In this document: piece after piece, positions 48,590 through 59,666 of the stretch | Layout: the number at the start of each line of letters is the position of its first letter | Numbering within the stretch: the first letter of the stretch is position 1 | Assembly: GCA_026874595.1 (NCBI GenBank) | Contig: CM049309.1 | Span: 4,376,076 to 4,440,075 of the forward strand | Length of the DNA stretch: 64,000 nucleotides | From: Sipunculus nudus | Lineage: Eukaryota; Annelida; Sipuncula; Golfingiida; Sipunculidae | Reading direction: 5' to 3' | Program-made: the position numbers and the translations under genes | Notes under the pieces: model-generated | Databases searched by the model: none | The model's input: only the letters and a program-made list of their open reading frames with translations | What the model was told of the DNA's origin: nothing

Positions 48590-49620
48590 TATCTGATAGT
48601 ATTAATGCAACTGGAAGTCTCAAAATAAAGGAAAAAAGCATCTAAAATAGAAAAAGGTGGCGCCACCAGTCTTCAGGAAGTGAAGAAACCAATCATAATC
48701 AATAATCACACTGGGATTGAGGACACTGGGTGAAACCACAGCTGAGAAACTGACATAATTGCTGTAATTTAACAGTCTCAAAAACAAACTAGGGACCCAT
48801 ACATAGGTGGTGACTCTCAGCTGGATTTGATTGTAAGGATATTTATGAGCATTTCAAAACGTGGTTCCTGTGACCTTACCAATGACCTTGTGACCAAAAA
48901 TATCCTTGAATGTACAGCATTTAGATTATCTTAAAAATCTTTGAAAAATTTGATGTTGACCACTGACAAAGGAAACCTTAGAAACTAAATATTTCTTCCA
49001 TATTGGGTAGGTAAGCCATGTGTGAAAGATGGAAGGTTTGGGATAATCATTAATCGTGTTAAATAAATGGGTCATGTGACTTTAACCGTTGACTTAATGA
49101 TATGACTGCTTAAATACTGTCATTGGTGCACACAACACAAAAATGATTGATTATAGAAATCTTCTCTGCCCCAAATCAAATTGCATGATTATACTATAAC
49201 TTTCCTTTTCATATCATTGTTGATGGTACGATGGACAACTGACGATGGAAAATGCCACACCATAGCATAAGCTCACAGGTTAGCTAAAAATATGTGGTGC
49301 CACCATTCTTCATGAACTGAAAGAACTAATTATCATCAATAAATGCATCACATGATAACATAACACCTAAATACTTTGACGGGAGAAAAAAATACAGGTG
49401 GCACCGCAACTGAAGGAACTAGTCATATTCATAAACATACCTGGTTTCAGGAGACCAGGTGAAACCACACCTTAAAACTGGCATGACTGCTGTCATTTGA
49501 CAGTCTCAAAAATAGCAAAAAAGCCTGGGAAAAAATGCAGGTGGCGCCACCATTTTTCAGGGACTGACAAAAACAGTCATGGTCAATACAAGGCAATATT
49601 TATATGGCAATCCATGCATT
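48590..49620. repeat. Degenerate GGTGGCGCCACC-containing repeats
   Basis: AGGTGGCGCCACCA at 48656 and 49544 and weaker forms near 49296 and 49395 sit in units of a second type (CTGAAGGAACTAGTCAT, GGTGAAACCACA, TTGACAGTCTCAAAAA). Array 1 contains one such unit near 20346. The part at 48800-49270 is otherwise unrecognised. Confidence 0.55.
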
Positions 49621-49623
49621 AAC

Positions 49624-50243
49624 TAGAATAAGGGTAGTCGACAAGCGACTACGTGTATCCACCAAAATCAGAATAGGAAGGATGAAGTGAGGCATCGATT
49701 GAGTGGCAAGGAGAAATAGATGTGTTACATATTAGCATGGATGTCTGCCACTTAAACATGGTTGTAGGTGGCGCAACCTCTTACCTGAACAAGAAACTAT
49801 CCAGGATGTATACACAGGCAACATTTAAGGTGGAAAAGTCAAACCACGGCTGAGATATGAGTGATTTTATCCCACAGCAGACCAGCAGATGGACTCTGTG
49901 CAAAAATTGGTTGCAGGTGGCGCCACCAGTTTCTTGTATGATAAAGAGCTATGCGAGATCCAAACACATGCATCACTTCAGATAGGTACCTCAAACCAGT
50001 CTGGAGATATTAGCATGGATATCTGCAGCATGAATGTGAATGTAGGTAGTGCCACCTGTTATAAAATCAAGAAAGCTCTCCATGATGAATATGCATGCAA
50101 AATTTCAGGTTAATATATCGAACCACTGCTGAGATATGAGTGAATTTATCCCAAGTCAAACAAACTAATGGACACTGTGCAAAAATTGTTCCAAGTGGCG
50201 CCACCAGTTTCTTGTATGATAAAAGAGCTATGTGCATTCTAAA
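49624..50243 (+). mobile_element. Foldback element copy 2, left part
   Basis: It starts ACTAGAATAAGGGTAGTCG like the terminal repeat at 37100 and continues through the same ~150-base units, with GGTGGCG(C/-)A(A/C)CC near 49768, 49916, 50048 and 50197. It is interrupted at 50243 by the Steamer-like element and resumes at 54838. Confidence 0.8.
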
Positions 50244-50442
50244 TGTGATGATACTATATATATGCATGTGTTACAGTTGGTGTGCCGGTAGGTGCTGCCA
50301 CCTGTCTGATAAAACATGTACTTTGATATGGCCACCAGATGGCGTAGTCGTTTGTCATGTTCTGGAATAAAACGTATAAAACCACATGGCTTGGCGTCAG
50401 GTAGGACGTTTGTAACTGTATGACAGTGACAGTAATATAACA
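50244..50442 (+). repeat. 5' LTR
   Basis: 199 bp, starting TGTGATG and ending TATAACA. It contains AATAAA at 50366-50371 and TATAAA at 50375-50380. A CTCF-like sequence (GGCCACCAGATGGCG) lies at 50330-50344. Confidence 0.97.
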
Positions 50443-50456
50443 TGGTGTCAGAAGTG
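50443..50456 (+). promoter_or_regulatory. Primer binding site, tRNA-Leu type
   Basis: TGGTGTCAGAAGTG directly follows the LTR and is complementary to the 3' end (…CACTTCTGACA-CCA) of a common leucine tRNA class. The tRNA assignment is from memory. Confidence 0.75.
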
Positions 50457-50637
50457 ACACAGTTACCTTATGGAACCTCTGATGTACTTTTATAAGTGGC
50501 AGAAAAACAGTAGCTGTCACAAATAGCGCCGAACTGTCCGTGGGCGATAATAGGGGAAAAGTGCTGTGTCCCGTCGATATTGCCGCTCTCTTTTATATTA
50601 TTTGTGGGAAAAGAACTGTAAGCCCATTGATAGAAAT

Positions 50638-53600
50638 ATGGAGATCGCTCCGCCACCTCCCATGTGTTATACAGGGAATACTAGTGAGAACTGGAAGCGG
50701 TTTATACAGAGATTCAACTTCTATATGGAAGCTACCGGTTCGATTGACAAACCTGACAAAACCAAGACTTCCATATTGCTGCACGTGATTGGAGAGCAAG
50801 CCATAGACATTTATAATACTTTCAAATATGATCATGAAGGGGATGAATGGAAGTATAAAATAGTTCTTCAGAAATTCGAGGAACATTTCACACCAAAGAA
50901 AAATGTGACACTTGAGAGGTTCTACTTTAATAAATGTGTTCAAAATCAAAATGAAAGTATAGATCAGTATCTGACTAGATTAAAAGCTCTTAGTAAAAAC
51001 TGTGAGTTTGGTGACCTTGAAGAGTCACTTATAAAGGACCGTGTAGTATGTGGTATACGTGACAATGTGACACGTGAACGCCTGTTGCGTGAGGATAATT
51101 TACAGTTGCATAAGGCAATTCAGGTATGCAAGTCAACTGAGCTGGTAAAAAGACACGCTAGTGAGCTACGGTCAGATGGAGCACCTGCAGCATCAGTGGA
51201 TGCAGTACAAAAACCCAAATACAGTCCTTCTTACAGGAGAACTAATACTGATGTTCGAAGGAAAACGAAGGATGATCAAAAACATCACTGCTGTCGGTGT
51301 GATACTACACATGCCAGTATGCACTGCCCAGCATATGGGAAAGTCTGTCACAAATGTGGTGGCAAGAACCACTTTGCCAAATGTTGTAAATCTGCTAGGT
51401 CTAAAAGGGTGCACACTGTTAAGGAAACAGAGCCAGAGGACTCTGAGGTTTTCTTTATGGACACAATAACAGTAGACTCTGTAGCAAGTGACTGGATAGA
51501 GCCATTGGCTATCAATGGAATCATTATTCCTATGAAGTTAGATACTGGTGCTCAGGTTAATATTATAGCAGAGAAAGATTACAACACAGTAAAGAACAGG
51601 CCAAAGTTGCATAAAGTTACTGAAAAACTGAAAGCATATGGTGATCGTGTAATACCTGTTCTTGGAGGCTGTCGTCTCAAAGTTGACCACAAAGGAAACA
51701 GTGTTAGTCTTTACTTCTTTGTTGTGCCAGGTGATTCGCAGGCCTTACTTGGTCGTCAAAGCTGTGAACAACTAGGTCTTATCAAACGGGTCCATGCATT
51801 GAAGATGGACAGATACAGTGAACTGTTCAAAGATTATAATGATGTCTTTGATGGTCTTGGTGAACTGCCAGGTGAACATAACATAGTGCTGGATGATACA
51901 GTCACACCAGTGGTCCATGCATGCAGAAAAATACCCTTTATTCTGCATGATCAGTTAAAACAGCAGCTTGACAAAATGGAAAAGTTAGGTGTAATAGCCA
52001 AGGTGGATCAGCCCACAGATTGGGTCAACTCAATGGTAATTGTCAAAAAGAAACGTGACGGATCGCTGAGAATATGCCTGGATCCAAGGGATTTAAATCG
52101 TGCCGTGAAACGCCAGCATTACAAAATGCCCACCAGAGAAGAAGTTATGGCCAAATTTTCCGGTGCAAAGGTCTTTAGTAAACTTGACGCATCACATGGT
52201 TTCTGGCAGCTAAAACTGAATGAACAGAGTAGCTACCTCTGTACCTTTATTACTCCGTTTGGACGCTACAGGTACCTGCGACTTCCATTTGGAATATCCT
52301 CCGCCCCAGAAGTCTATCACAAGACAATCCATCAGATATTTGAGAAAATACCAAATGTTTACACGTCAATGGATGACATCATAGTTTGGGGGGCAACACA
52401 GGAGGAACATGATGACAGTCTGATGCAGGTACTAGAGGCTGCAAGACAGAGCAACCTCAAATTAAATAAAGACAAATGCCAGTTTGGGGTAAAGGAACTG
52501 ATATTTCTGGGTGACTTGATCACAGATGAGGGTATCAAGCCAGATATGAATAAAGTGTCGGCCATTATTAACATGGAAACCCCACAGAACAAACATGATG
52601 TTCAGAGATTCTTGGGCATGGTGACATATCTGGCCAAATGGATTCCTGGACTTTCAGAGATATCAGCCCCTCTCCGCCAGTTGCTGGAACAAAAAACAGT
52701 ATGGCAGTGGGACGCTGCGCAGCAAAAAGCTTATGAGCAATTGCAGAACCTGTTGACAACACAGCCAGTGTTGCAGTATTATGATCCGAAACGGCCCATA
52801 CGGATTTCTAGTGATGCCAGCAGAAATGGACTTGGAGCCGTGATATTACAATATGATGAGAATACATGGAAACCTGTTGCATATGCATCGCGTGCCCTCA
52901 CCAGCGCTGAGACCAGATATGCTCAAATTGAAAAGGAGCTTCTTAGTATAACATTTGCTTGTGAGCGCTTCCACCAGTTTATTTACGGAAGCACAGTTCA
53001 GGCTGAAACTGATCATAAACCGCTGATTGGACTTTTCAGTAAATCACTACAAGACTGTCCGCTTCGTATTCAAAGGTTACTACTACGAGTACAGAAGTAT
53101 GACTTGAAAGTCACATACACACCTGGGAAATATTTAGTGGTGGCTGATGCGCTATCCAGAGCTACAGACAAGTCCGCAGCAGGATCAAGCACAGAGAATG
53201 ATGTTGAAGTGCATGTGAATTTAGTCATATCATCTATGCCAGTCTCTGACCGCCGTCTGTGTCAAATCCGCGAAGAGATCCAGAAAGATGATTCAATGAT
53301 GATGTTGAAGGAAGTAATCATCAATGGATGGCCTACCAGCAAAAGTGACTGTCCATGTGAGATTGCTCCCTACTGGGGTGTTAGGGATGAACTCTCGGTT
53401 ACAGAGGGGTTAATACTAAAGGGGTCCAAGTTGGTTATCCCTCAAACCATGAGAAACACCGTGCTCATCAAAATACATGAAGGGCATTTAGGAATTGAAA
53501 AATGTCGTCGACGTGCCCGTAGTGCTGTTTACTGGCCCGGTCTAAATAAAGACATCTCACAACTTGTAGCGCGATGTGAAACCTGCTCAAAATTCGCAAA

Positions 53601-54537
53601 CAAGCAAACCCCTGAACCCTTACAGCCCCATGAGATGCCAAATTATCCATGGCAGAAAATAGGCACAGATTTATTCACATACAATGGTAAGGACTACTTA
53701 GTGGTAACAGACTACTATTCATTCTTTCCAGAAGTTGTCACGCTAACAAGTACCAGTAGCCAAGCAGTGATTCAAGCTTTAAAGTCTATCCTTGCTAGAC
53801 ATGGAGTGCCAGATACAATCGTTAGTGATAACGGGCCTCAATACTCAAGCAAAGAATTCCGTGTTTTCAGTAAAGAATGGGACTTTGACCATGTTACGTC
53901 AAGTCCTCACTATCCTCAGTCCAACGGACAAAGCGAAAGTGCTGTTAAAGTAGTGAAAGGACTCCTGAAAAAGTCGCTTGATAGTGGTCAGGACTTCTAT
54001 AAGTCATTGCTAGCATATCGATCAACACCACTGCAAGATGGACTTTCTCCATCTCAGCTATTGATGGGAAGAAATCTACGATCTTCATTACCTGTACACC
54101 CGTCTCTGCTTAAAAATGATGTAAATGGTGATTATGCTGAACAGAAGTACATCAACAAGCAAAAACAGAAAGAGTACTATGATCAGCACACGCAGACACT
54201 CGAAGGATTGAACTCCGGTGATCGAGTGAAAGTAAGAGATATTCAAACATCATTGTGGTCAGAGGGTGCAACCATATTGTATCAACAAGCACCTAGATCT
54301 TTCCAAGTACAGACTGACTCTGGTGCAGAGTTACGCAGAAACAGACGTGATTTGCTAAAAACTGCAGACTCTACTCCTGTAACAGCAGCAGATCAACAAC
54401 ACCCACCAGAGATGTCTGCAGACAAAAACCCAGCTATAGTATCCGAGATGGATAATCCGGTGACAGGAACAAATGCAAGTCCTAAGAGGTCTACACGCCA
54501 TCGTAAGGCACCTGCTCGCCTGATAGAGACTTGTTGA
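50638..54537 (+). CDS. Gag-Pol polyprotein of the Steamer-like element
   Basis: A single frame of 1,299 codons from the ATG at 50638 (MEIAPPPP, the usual Mag-type Gag start). The frame is open 24 codons further upstream, so 50566 is the alternative start. Approximate positions from 50638: capsid-like Gag 1-200; two zinc knuckles 216-260 (CCRCDTTHASMHC, CHKCGGKNHFAKCC); aspartic protease with LDTGAQ at about 301-306; reverse transcriptase about 445-620 with SMDDIIVWG at 577; RNase H about 722-840 (SSDAS, EKELLS, TDHKPL, ADALSR); integrase from about 945 with H-H-C-C (HEGH, CETC) and D1011, D1064, E1100 (D,D35E spacing). There is no chromodomain and no env. The aromatic residue of the RT (F/Y)xDD box is Ser here; Mag-type elements vary at this position, so activity is not excluded. 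Confidence 0.96.
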   Translation: MEIAPPPPMCYTGNTSENWKRFIQRFNFYMEATGSIDKPDKTKTSILLHVIGEQAIDIYNTFKYDHEGDEWKYKIVLQKFEEHFTPKKNVTLERFYFNKCVQNQNESIDQYLTRLKALSKNCEFGDLEESLIKDRVVCGIRDNVTRERLLREDNLQLHKAIQVCKSTELVKRHASELRSDGAPAASVDAVQKPKYSPSYRRTNTDVRRKTKDDQKHHCCRCDTTHASMHCPAYGKVCHKCGGKNHFAKCCKSARSKRVHTVKETEPEDSEVFFMDTITVDSVASDWIEPLAINGIIIPMKLDTGAQVNIIAEKDYNTVKNRPKLHKVTEKLKAYGDRVIPVLGGCRLKVDHKGNSVSLYFFVVPGDSQALLGRQSCEQLGLIKRVHALKMDRYSELFKDYNDVFDGLGELPGEHNIVLDDTVTPVVHACRKIPFILHDQLKQQLDKMEKLGVIAKVDQPTDWVNSMVIVKKKRDGSLRICLDPRDLNRAVKRQHYKMPTREEVMAKFSGAKVFSKLDASHGFWQLKLNEQSSYLCTFITPFGRYRYLRLPFGISSAPEVYHKTIHQIFEKIPNVYTSMDDIIVWGATQEEHDDSLMQVLEAARQSNLKLNKDKCQFGVKELIFLGDLITDEGIKPDMNKVSAIINMETPQNKHDVQRFLGMVTYLAKWIPGLSEISAPLRQLLEQKTVWQWDAAQQKAYEQLQNLLTTQPVLQYYDPKRPIRISSDASRNGLGAVILQYDENTWKPVAYASRALTSAETRYAQIEKELLSITFACERFHQFIYGSTVQAETDHKPLIGLFSKSLQDCPLRIQRLLLRVQKYDLKVTYTPGKYLVVADALSRATDKSAAGSSTENDVEVHVNLVISSMPVSDRRLCQIREEIQKDDSMMMLKEVIINGWPTSKSDCPCEIAPYWGVRDELSVTEGLILKGSKLVIPQTMRNTVLIKIHEGHLGIEKCRRRARSAVYWPGLNKDISQLVARCETCSKFANKQTPEPLQPHEMPNYPWQKIGTDLFTYNGKDYLVVTDYYSFFPEVVTLTSTSSQAVIQALKSILARHGVPDTIVSDNGPQYSSKEFRVFSKEWDFDHVTSSPHYPQSNGQSESAVKVVKGLLKKSLDSGQDFYKSLLAYRSTPLQDGLSPSQLLMGRNLRSSLPVHPSLLKNDVNGDYAEQKYINKQKQKEYYDQHTQTLEGLNSGDRVKVRDIQTSLWSEGATILYQQAPRSFQVQTDSGAELRRNRRDLLKTADSTPVTAADQQHPPEMSADKNPAIVSEMDNPVTGTNASPKRSTRHRKAPARLIETC

Positions 54538-54625
54538 CCAACTTAATATGAATATGTAAAATGGTTATAAAACTCTCCTTAGTTTTAATATTGATATAAC
54601 AACAAACATTCACCAACACTTGCGT

Positions 54626-54638
54626 AAAAGAGGGGAGA
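54626..54638 (+). promoter_or_regulatory. Polypurine tract
   Basis: AAAAGAGGGGAGA lies directly before the 3' LTR. This is the expected position and composition for plus-strand priming. Confidence 0.9.
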
Positions 54639-54837
54639 TGTGATGATACTATATATATGCATGTGTTACAGTTGGTGTGCCGGTAGGTGCTGCCACCTGT
54701 CTGATAAAACATGTACTTTGATATGGCCACCAGATGGCGTAGTCGTTTGTCATGTTCTGGAATAAAACGTATAAAACCACATGGCTTGGCGTCAGGTAGG
54801 ACGTTTGTAACTGTATGACAGTGACAGTAATATAACA
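54639..54837 (+). repeat. 3' LTR
   Basis: 199 bp, read as identical base for base to the 5' LTR at 50244-50442. The target duplication CTAAA follows. Confidence 0.97.
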
Positions 54838-55200
54838 CTAAACACATGCAAATTTTCAGGAAGATATGTCAAACCAGTCCTGAGATATAAGCATGGATGT
54901 CTGCAGCCTGAACGTGAACGTAGGTGGCGCCACCTGTCATAAAATCAAAAAAGCTATCCAGGATGTATACGCATGCCAAATGTCAGGTGAATAAGTCAAA
55001 CCACTGCCTAGATACGAGTGATTTTAACCCGTCAAACGAACAGATGGACACTGTGGGAAAATAGTTGCAGGTGGCGCCACCAGTTTTGTGTATAATAAAG
55101 AGCTATGCAAGATCTAAACCCATGCAAATTTTCAGGAAGATATGTCAAACCAGGTGGTGCTACCATTTTTGTGTATGTTATGAAGCTACCCAAGGGCTAC
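54838..55200 (+). mobile_element. Foldback element copy 2, continuation
   Basis: It resumes mid-unit (AAACACATGCAAATTTTCAGG) and continues with GGTGGCGCCACC at 54920 and 55068. It stops at about 55200, after CTACATTTGTG, where copy 1 turns into its inverted right arm (38400). The right arm and its terminal repeat are not seen, so this copy is truncated at the fold point. Confidence 0.75.
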
Positions 55201-55423
55201 ATTTGTGTAACATGTTTTTCCTGATTAATAAAAACAAGTCTGTAGATGTGTGGGTTAATGAGTCAAAACAGATGCACAGATGGATGCACTGGCGAGAGGA
55301 AAGGTGAGAGGTCAACACTGAATGGTTACACAATACTGATTTAATTTCTGGCTTGTATATAGAAAATATATTGGAGAATATTTATTGTAAATATTAAGAA
55401 AACCAGATCAGTGGTATTGATAT
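55201..55423. other. Short unannotated spacer
   Basis: About 220 bases between the foldback remnant and the second LTR element, with no recognised feature. Confidence 0.4.
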
Positions 55424-56126
55424 TGTTATGGAGTAAGAAAGAGTATATTTATGACTTGACATATATTTAAAGGAATATTTCAATATTTCATCTAAAATTT
55501 ACTTTAGAGGCAAATGAAAATCAATCTTGGTTAGTCTGTTCCGATATTCAGACAGAGCCAAAGAATTATTAATGTTCATCAGACGACCAAGTATCTAATG
55601 GTAATTCAGTATGTTTGTAGAGCCTAACTGTACTCTCAAAAATTAGCTCTAAATTGGTTTCTATGATGAGGCAGGCAGATTATGTTTATATGAGTTTGGA
55701 AATAGCACTGCAGGTCAGTCTATAACTGGATGTATGTCAGGTCAGACTTGGGATTTTCTATGGAACTTTTGTCCAATCAGATCTCACGAAAGTTAGGAAG
55801 AACACCTACAACTCTGATGTAATTGTGACCTACTTTGGGTCATCCAATAAGGTTTAGCTATTATAACAAAATGCAGAAATATGGATATGTACATCTCATA
55901 TGTCACGTGAAAGCTCTGTAACAAAACTATCTGTAGTGCGCACTGAGAGTCAGAGAGAGAGTCAGGGAGGCTGGGCGGCTCTCTCAGAGAGAGAGACTGT
56001 CCCAGACCTCTTCCTATTGAATAAAGACTTCTATCATCAAACTGATCTTGGAACATTGTCAGCCACGCGCACCAGCGACCCGTATGTGATACAGATCGGG
56101 ACATCCCTAACCCCACATCTGTATCA
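55424..56126 (+). repeat. 5' LTR of the non-autonomous element
   Basis: 703 bp. It contains a GA/CT-rich self-complementary segment near 55947-55997 (GAGAGTCAGAGAGAG ... GGCTCTCTCAGAGAG) and AATAAA near 56020 close to the 3' end, fitting an R/U5 position. Confidence 0.85.
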
Positions 56127-58967
56127 TTATGGTGGAGACCGGGTCTCATATCATTTTGGTGGATGAACCGGGTTTCACTTCCAGCACATCAGCACCAGAA
56201 AAACCAACAATGCTGCCAGCTGGAGTGAAGAATGAAGATCCCCTCTCGCAGCCACAGGTGCCATTGACTGGTCTAACAACCCATGAACTAGAACCTCACC
56301 CAGGTACCGGATCACAGCCTAGCATCAAGAATGTCCTCTGCTGCTGAAGGTGTTGAACTTTTGCTAAGAACTCTCTCTTCAAACTTTAACTTGGCTGCAG
56401 TTTCTCAGTGCTCTGCTTGAGAAGATCAAAGACTCTCTCTGTATCTTTAAACCAAAAGGACACTGTAATCAGCATATTGCTTTAACCGTGACTTCAAGTT
56501 GCAAAAATGACATTTTACCCTAAAAAAAAGTGCTGTGATATCTCAACCTGTGATCATCATTGTTCCTGACCAGCCACATAAAAAAAATCAATATTGGGAC
56601 CAGCCAGCTTTGGGCCTATGTCAACAATACTACTGGCCATACCACGGGCACTGTGTGTTATCTCACAACAAGTTCCTCGCTATGTTCCTGCAACTACTAG
56701 AAGCAGATTTGCCATTCTACTGCTATCTTCTGCATCACCTTCCATACCATGACTCCAGAAAGAAAAAAAGAAGCCTAGTCAGCAGAGAAGACCACAGAAG
56801 ACCCAAAGAAGACAAGATTTCCTGAGGTAATGAAAAACAAAACCAGAGACTCTGAATTTTAAATGCCCAATGTAAATTTGGGGCATTTCAGATTTTTTTT
56901 GCATGTGTATGTTGTAAAACAAACAAAAAAAATATGTATGTAGTAATCTATAACTTTCTCTTATTGCTGTGTCAAAGTTGTAATATGATATAATTTATAG
57001 TCTCTATTTACGTGATAGGTTAGGAATAGGCTTAAAAAACCCACATTAAACAGTGTAGAACTGTCAATGTTAGATTTGATACAGTTATGTCTATCTCAGA
57101 TGTTAATAGGCCATGTCACAAATGACTGTATTGATTTAAATACAATAATTCCTAGAGTAGAGAACATGCAACATCAACAGCATGTTATCATTTTATTTAT
57201 ATTGAGAAATTTCTCATGTGTTGGTCCTTACCAAATCAACAGGTATCATTATGCACTATTGGCTATAAATTTAATGGAATGGTAGCACATTGTGTCACCA
57301 AAGCACAATGCGATGCTTATTTTCAATTGTCACAGTTTGATCCTCAAACACGGGTTCTTGGGAAGCCCCCCAATATACAGGGAATTGGACAAACTGGGGA
57401 GTTTGATGACTCCAAAAGTCAATAATGCACTGACCTGTGGTCACATTATTGCCCTGAATACGGGTTTGATTTGGTTAACCTCATTAATAGCTGGATATGC
57501 CAGGCAAAAATATGAAGGTTAGCCCAGGAATTCTCATAGGAATTCACATTTACACGTACTATGACAGACATGTTCATGAGCAAATGCATTCTCGTCACTG
57601 CTTTCATGATACTGATAACCCATAAACCAAGATGTGGAGTGACAAGGATTTCCAGCATTAACATTATTCTTTTAATTTACATCATCACTCTACAGATGTA
57701 TGTTTGATCTTACAAAATGATGTACGTACAAATTACCATCTTAATCCTAGGACTAGATCAAAACATGCAACTGTCAGTGAATTATTTAATTTTTCATCAC
57801 ATTTTCACACATATTTCGCCTTGTTCATGCACAAAAATGGGTAATAAATGGGAACCTATGTACACATTCCTCTGTCGTTAGGAATGACATTGTCTGTTAT
57901 GTACTTCTTCGCTGGTTAGGTACACCAGTTGTGTTATGCTAAAGGAATAGCATATCAACCTTCCATTATTCACAAGTCAATTTGTCCCAATGGCAAGTAT
58001 GAGAGCCAAGATGTATTTTGAATAATTGGTGTTGATCAACACACAGAGCAGATTATCTTGTACCTATGTATATGTAACTCTTAGGCACAAGAGTATATAA
58101 ACTTTGTCAGATTAGGAATTCATGATCACTTTTCCCATAGGAATTGTATGTTTAGCTACAGGCATTGCTAATTCACTTGTTATAATTGGTAATGCATATT
58201 GCTGTTCGACAGAACATCTTTATGTAACATCACTTACTGTATGCTAGAAGTTCACATACTTTGACATATTCCATTGCTTATACAGTATGCATAGTACTTG
58301 TATATTCTAGCTGTGCATTCCTTATGATGATATAATCATATCCCTTAAGATATTTATTGATTCTATTTAGATACTGCCATACTTATTTAATCTAAAGTTT
58401 AATGCTTATATTAGGATGTCCAATAATGTCATCATGGTTTCAATGTTGTTCCTGATGCCTTATACATAAGCATTTTATCTTCTAGATATTGTTTAGGATT
58501 GTCAATTCACAAAAAAAAATTCTGTCTGTCTGTCTTTAGAATATATGTGTAGCTATAGATTTAAATATGTCATTTCTCAGCTTATTTAGGATTGATTAGG
58601 TGTTGTTGTACGCCTAAAAATTTAAAACATGCACTACCTTATTCCTTACACTGTTACATCACGAAATGTGACATGTTAATGTATTCCCCAGCTATATTGA
58701 TATGTGTAAATCCATCTCACACATCTGTGATGTAATACTTAAGGCATATATCCATCACATTTTCATTAGTGCTAGCTCAATATATAGTTCTATATTTACT
58801 GTCACAGCTACTGTTCTTGCAGTTAATGCAGACTTCAGCTGTATATCTTGATCCTTACACATTATGTATTTCTGTCACCTACATTCCAGTTCTCCGTTTT
58901 GATATAACTAATTTTTCTGCGACTTAGCCAATGAGGCCGTAGCCTCATTCTGAATGCCAGAGGGATA
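56127..58967 (+). other. Interior of the non-autonomous LTR element
   Basis: AT-rich after about 56.8 kb. I saw no retroviral-type motif on either strand. A (TCTG)n stretch lies near 58520. Confidence 0.5.
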
Positions 58968-59666
58968 TGTTATGGAGTAAGAAAGGGTATATTTATGACT
59001 TGACATATATTTAAAGGAATATTTCAATATTTCATCTAAAATTTACTTTAGAGGCAAATGAAAATCAATCTTGGTTAGTCTGTTCCGATATTCAGACAGA
59101 GCATAAGAATTATTAATGTTCATCAGACGACCAAGTATCTAATGGTAATTCAGTATGTTTGTAGAGCCTAACTGTACTCTCAAAAATTAGCTCTAAATTG
59201 GTTTCTATGATGAGGCAGGCAGATTATGTTTATATGAGTTTGGAAATAGCACTGCAGGTCAGTCTATAACTGGATGTATGCCAGGTCAGACTTGGGATTT
59301 TCCATGGAACTTTTGTCCAATCAGAACTCACGAAAGTTAGGAAGAACACTTACAACTCTGATGTAATTGTGACCTACTTTGGGTCATCCAATAAGGTTTA
59401 GCTATTATAACGAAATGCAGAAATATGGATATGTACGTCTCATATGTCACGTGAAAGCTCTGTAACAAAACTATCTGTAGTGCGCACTGAGAGTCAGAGA
59501 GAGAGTCAGGGAGGCTGGGCGGCTCTCTCAGAGAGACTGTCCCAGACCTCTTGCTATTGAATAAAGACTTCTATCATCAAACTGGTCTTGGAACATTGTC
59601 AGCCACCAACATCAGCAACTGCTTATGATACAGTGTGGGGACATCCCCAACCCCACCTTTGTATCA
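58968..59666 (+). repeat. 3' LTR of the non-autonomous element
   Basis: 699 bp, colinear with 55424-56126. It has a 4-base deletion in the GAGA tract (near 59530) and a diverged segment at 59605-59640. Confidence 0.85.

Larger units (their letters stand above)
50244..54837 (+). mobile_element. Steamer-like (Mag lineage) Ty3/gypsy LTR retrotransposon, intact
   Basis: A 4,594-bp element flanked by the 5-bp target duplication CTAAA (50239-50243 and 54838-54842). It has two 199-bp LTRs that I read as identical, a primer site, one Gag-Pol ORF and a polypurine tract. Element size, short LTRs, a single fused Gag-Pol frame of about 1,300 codons and a leucine-tRNA-type primer site match what is known of Steamer from the soft-shell clam. 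Identical LTRs plus an unbroken ORF imply a very recent insertion. It lies inside foldback copy 2, so it inserted after that element. Confidence 0.97.
55424..59666 (+). mobile_element. LTR retrotransposon without recognisable gag/pol (LARD-like)
   Basis: A 4,243-bp element with LTRs of 703 and 699 bp, both starting TGTTATGG and ending GTATCA, flanked by a 4-base ATAT repeat. A primer-site-like TGGTGGAGACCGGG follows the 5' LTR by 3 bases (nearest to an alanine tRNA 3' end, imperfectly). A purine-rich CCAGAGGGATA precedes the 3' LTR. The 2.8-kb interior (56127-58967) has only short ORFs, the longest near 56129-56347 and 56535-56825, with no protease, RT or integrase motif. It is therefore probably non-autonomous. 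The LTRs differ at about a dozen sites plus a diverged last ~60 bases, so it is older than the Steamer-like element. Confidence 0.85.
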
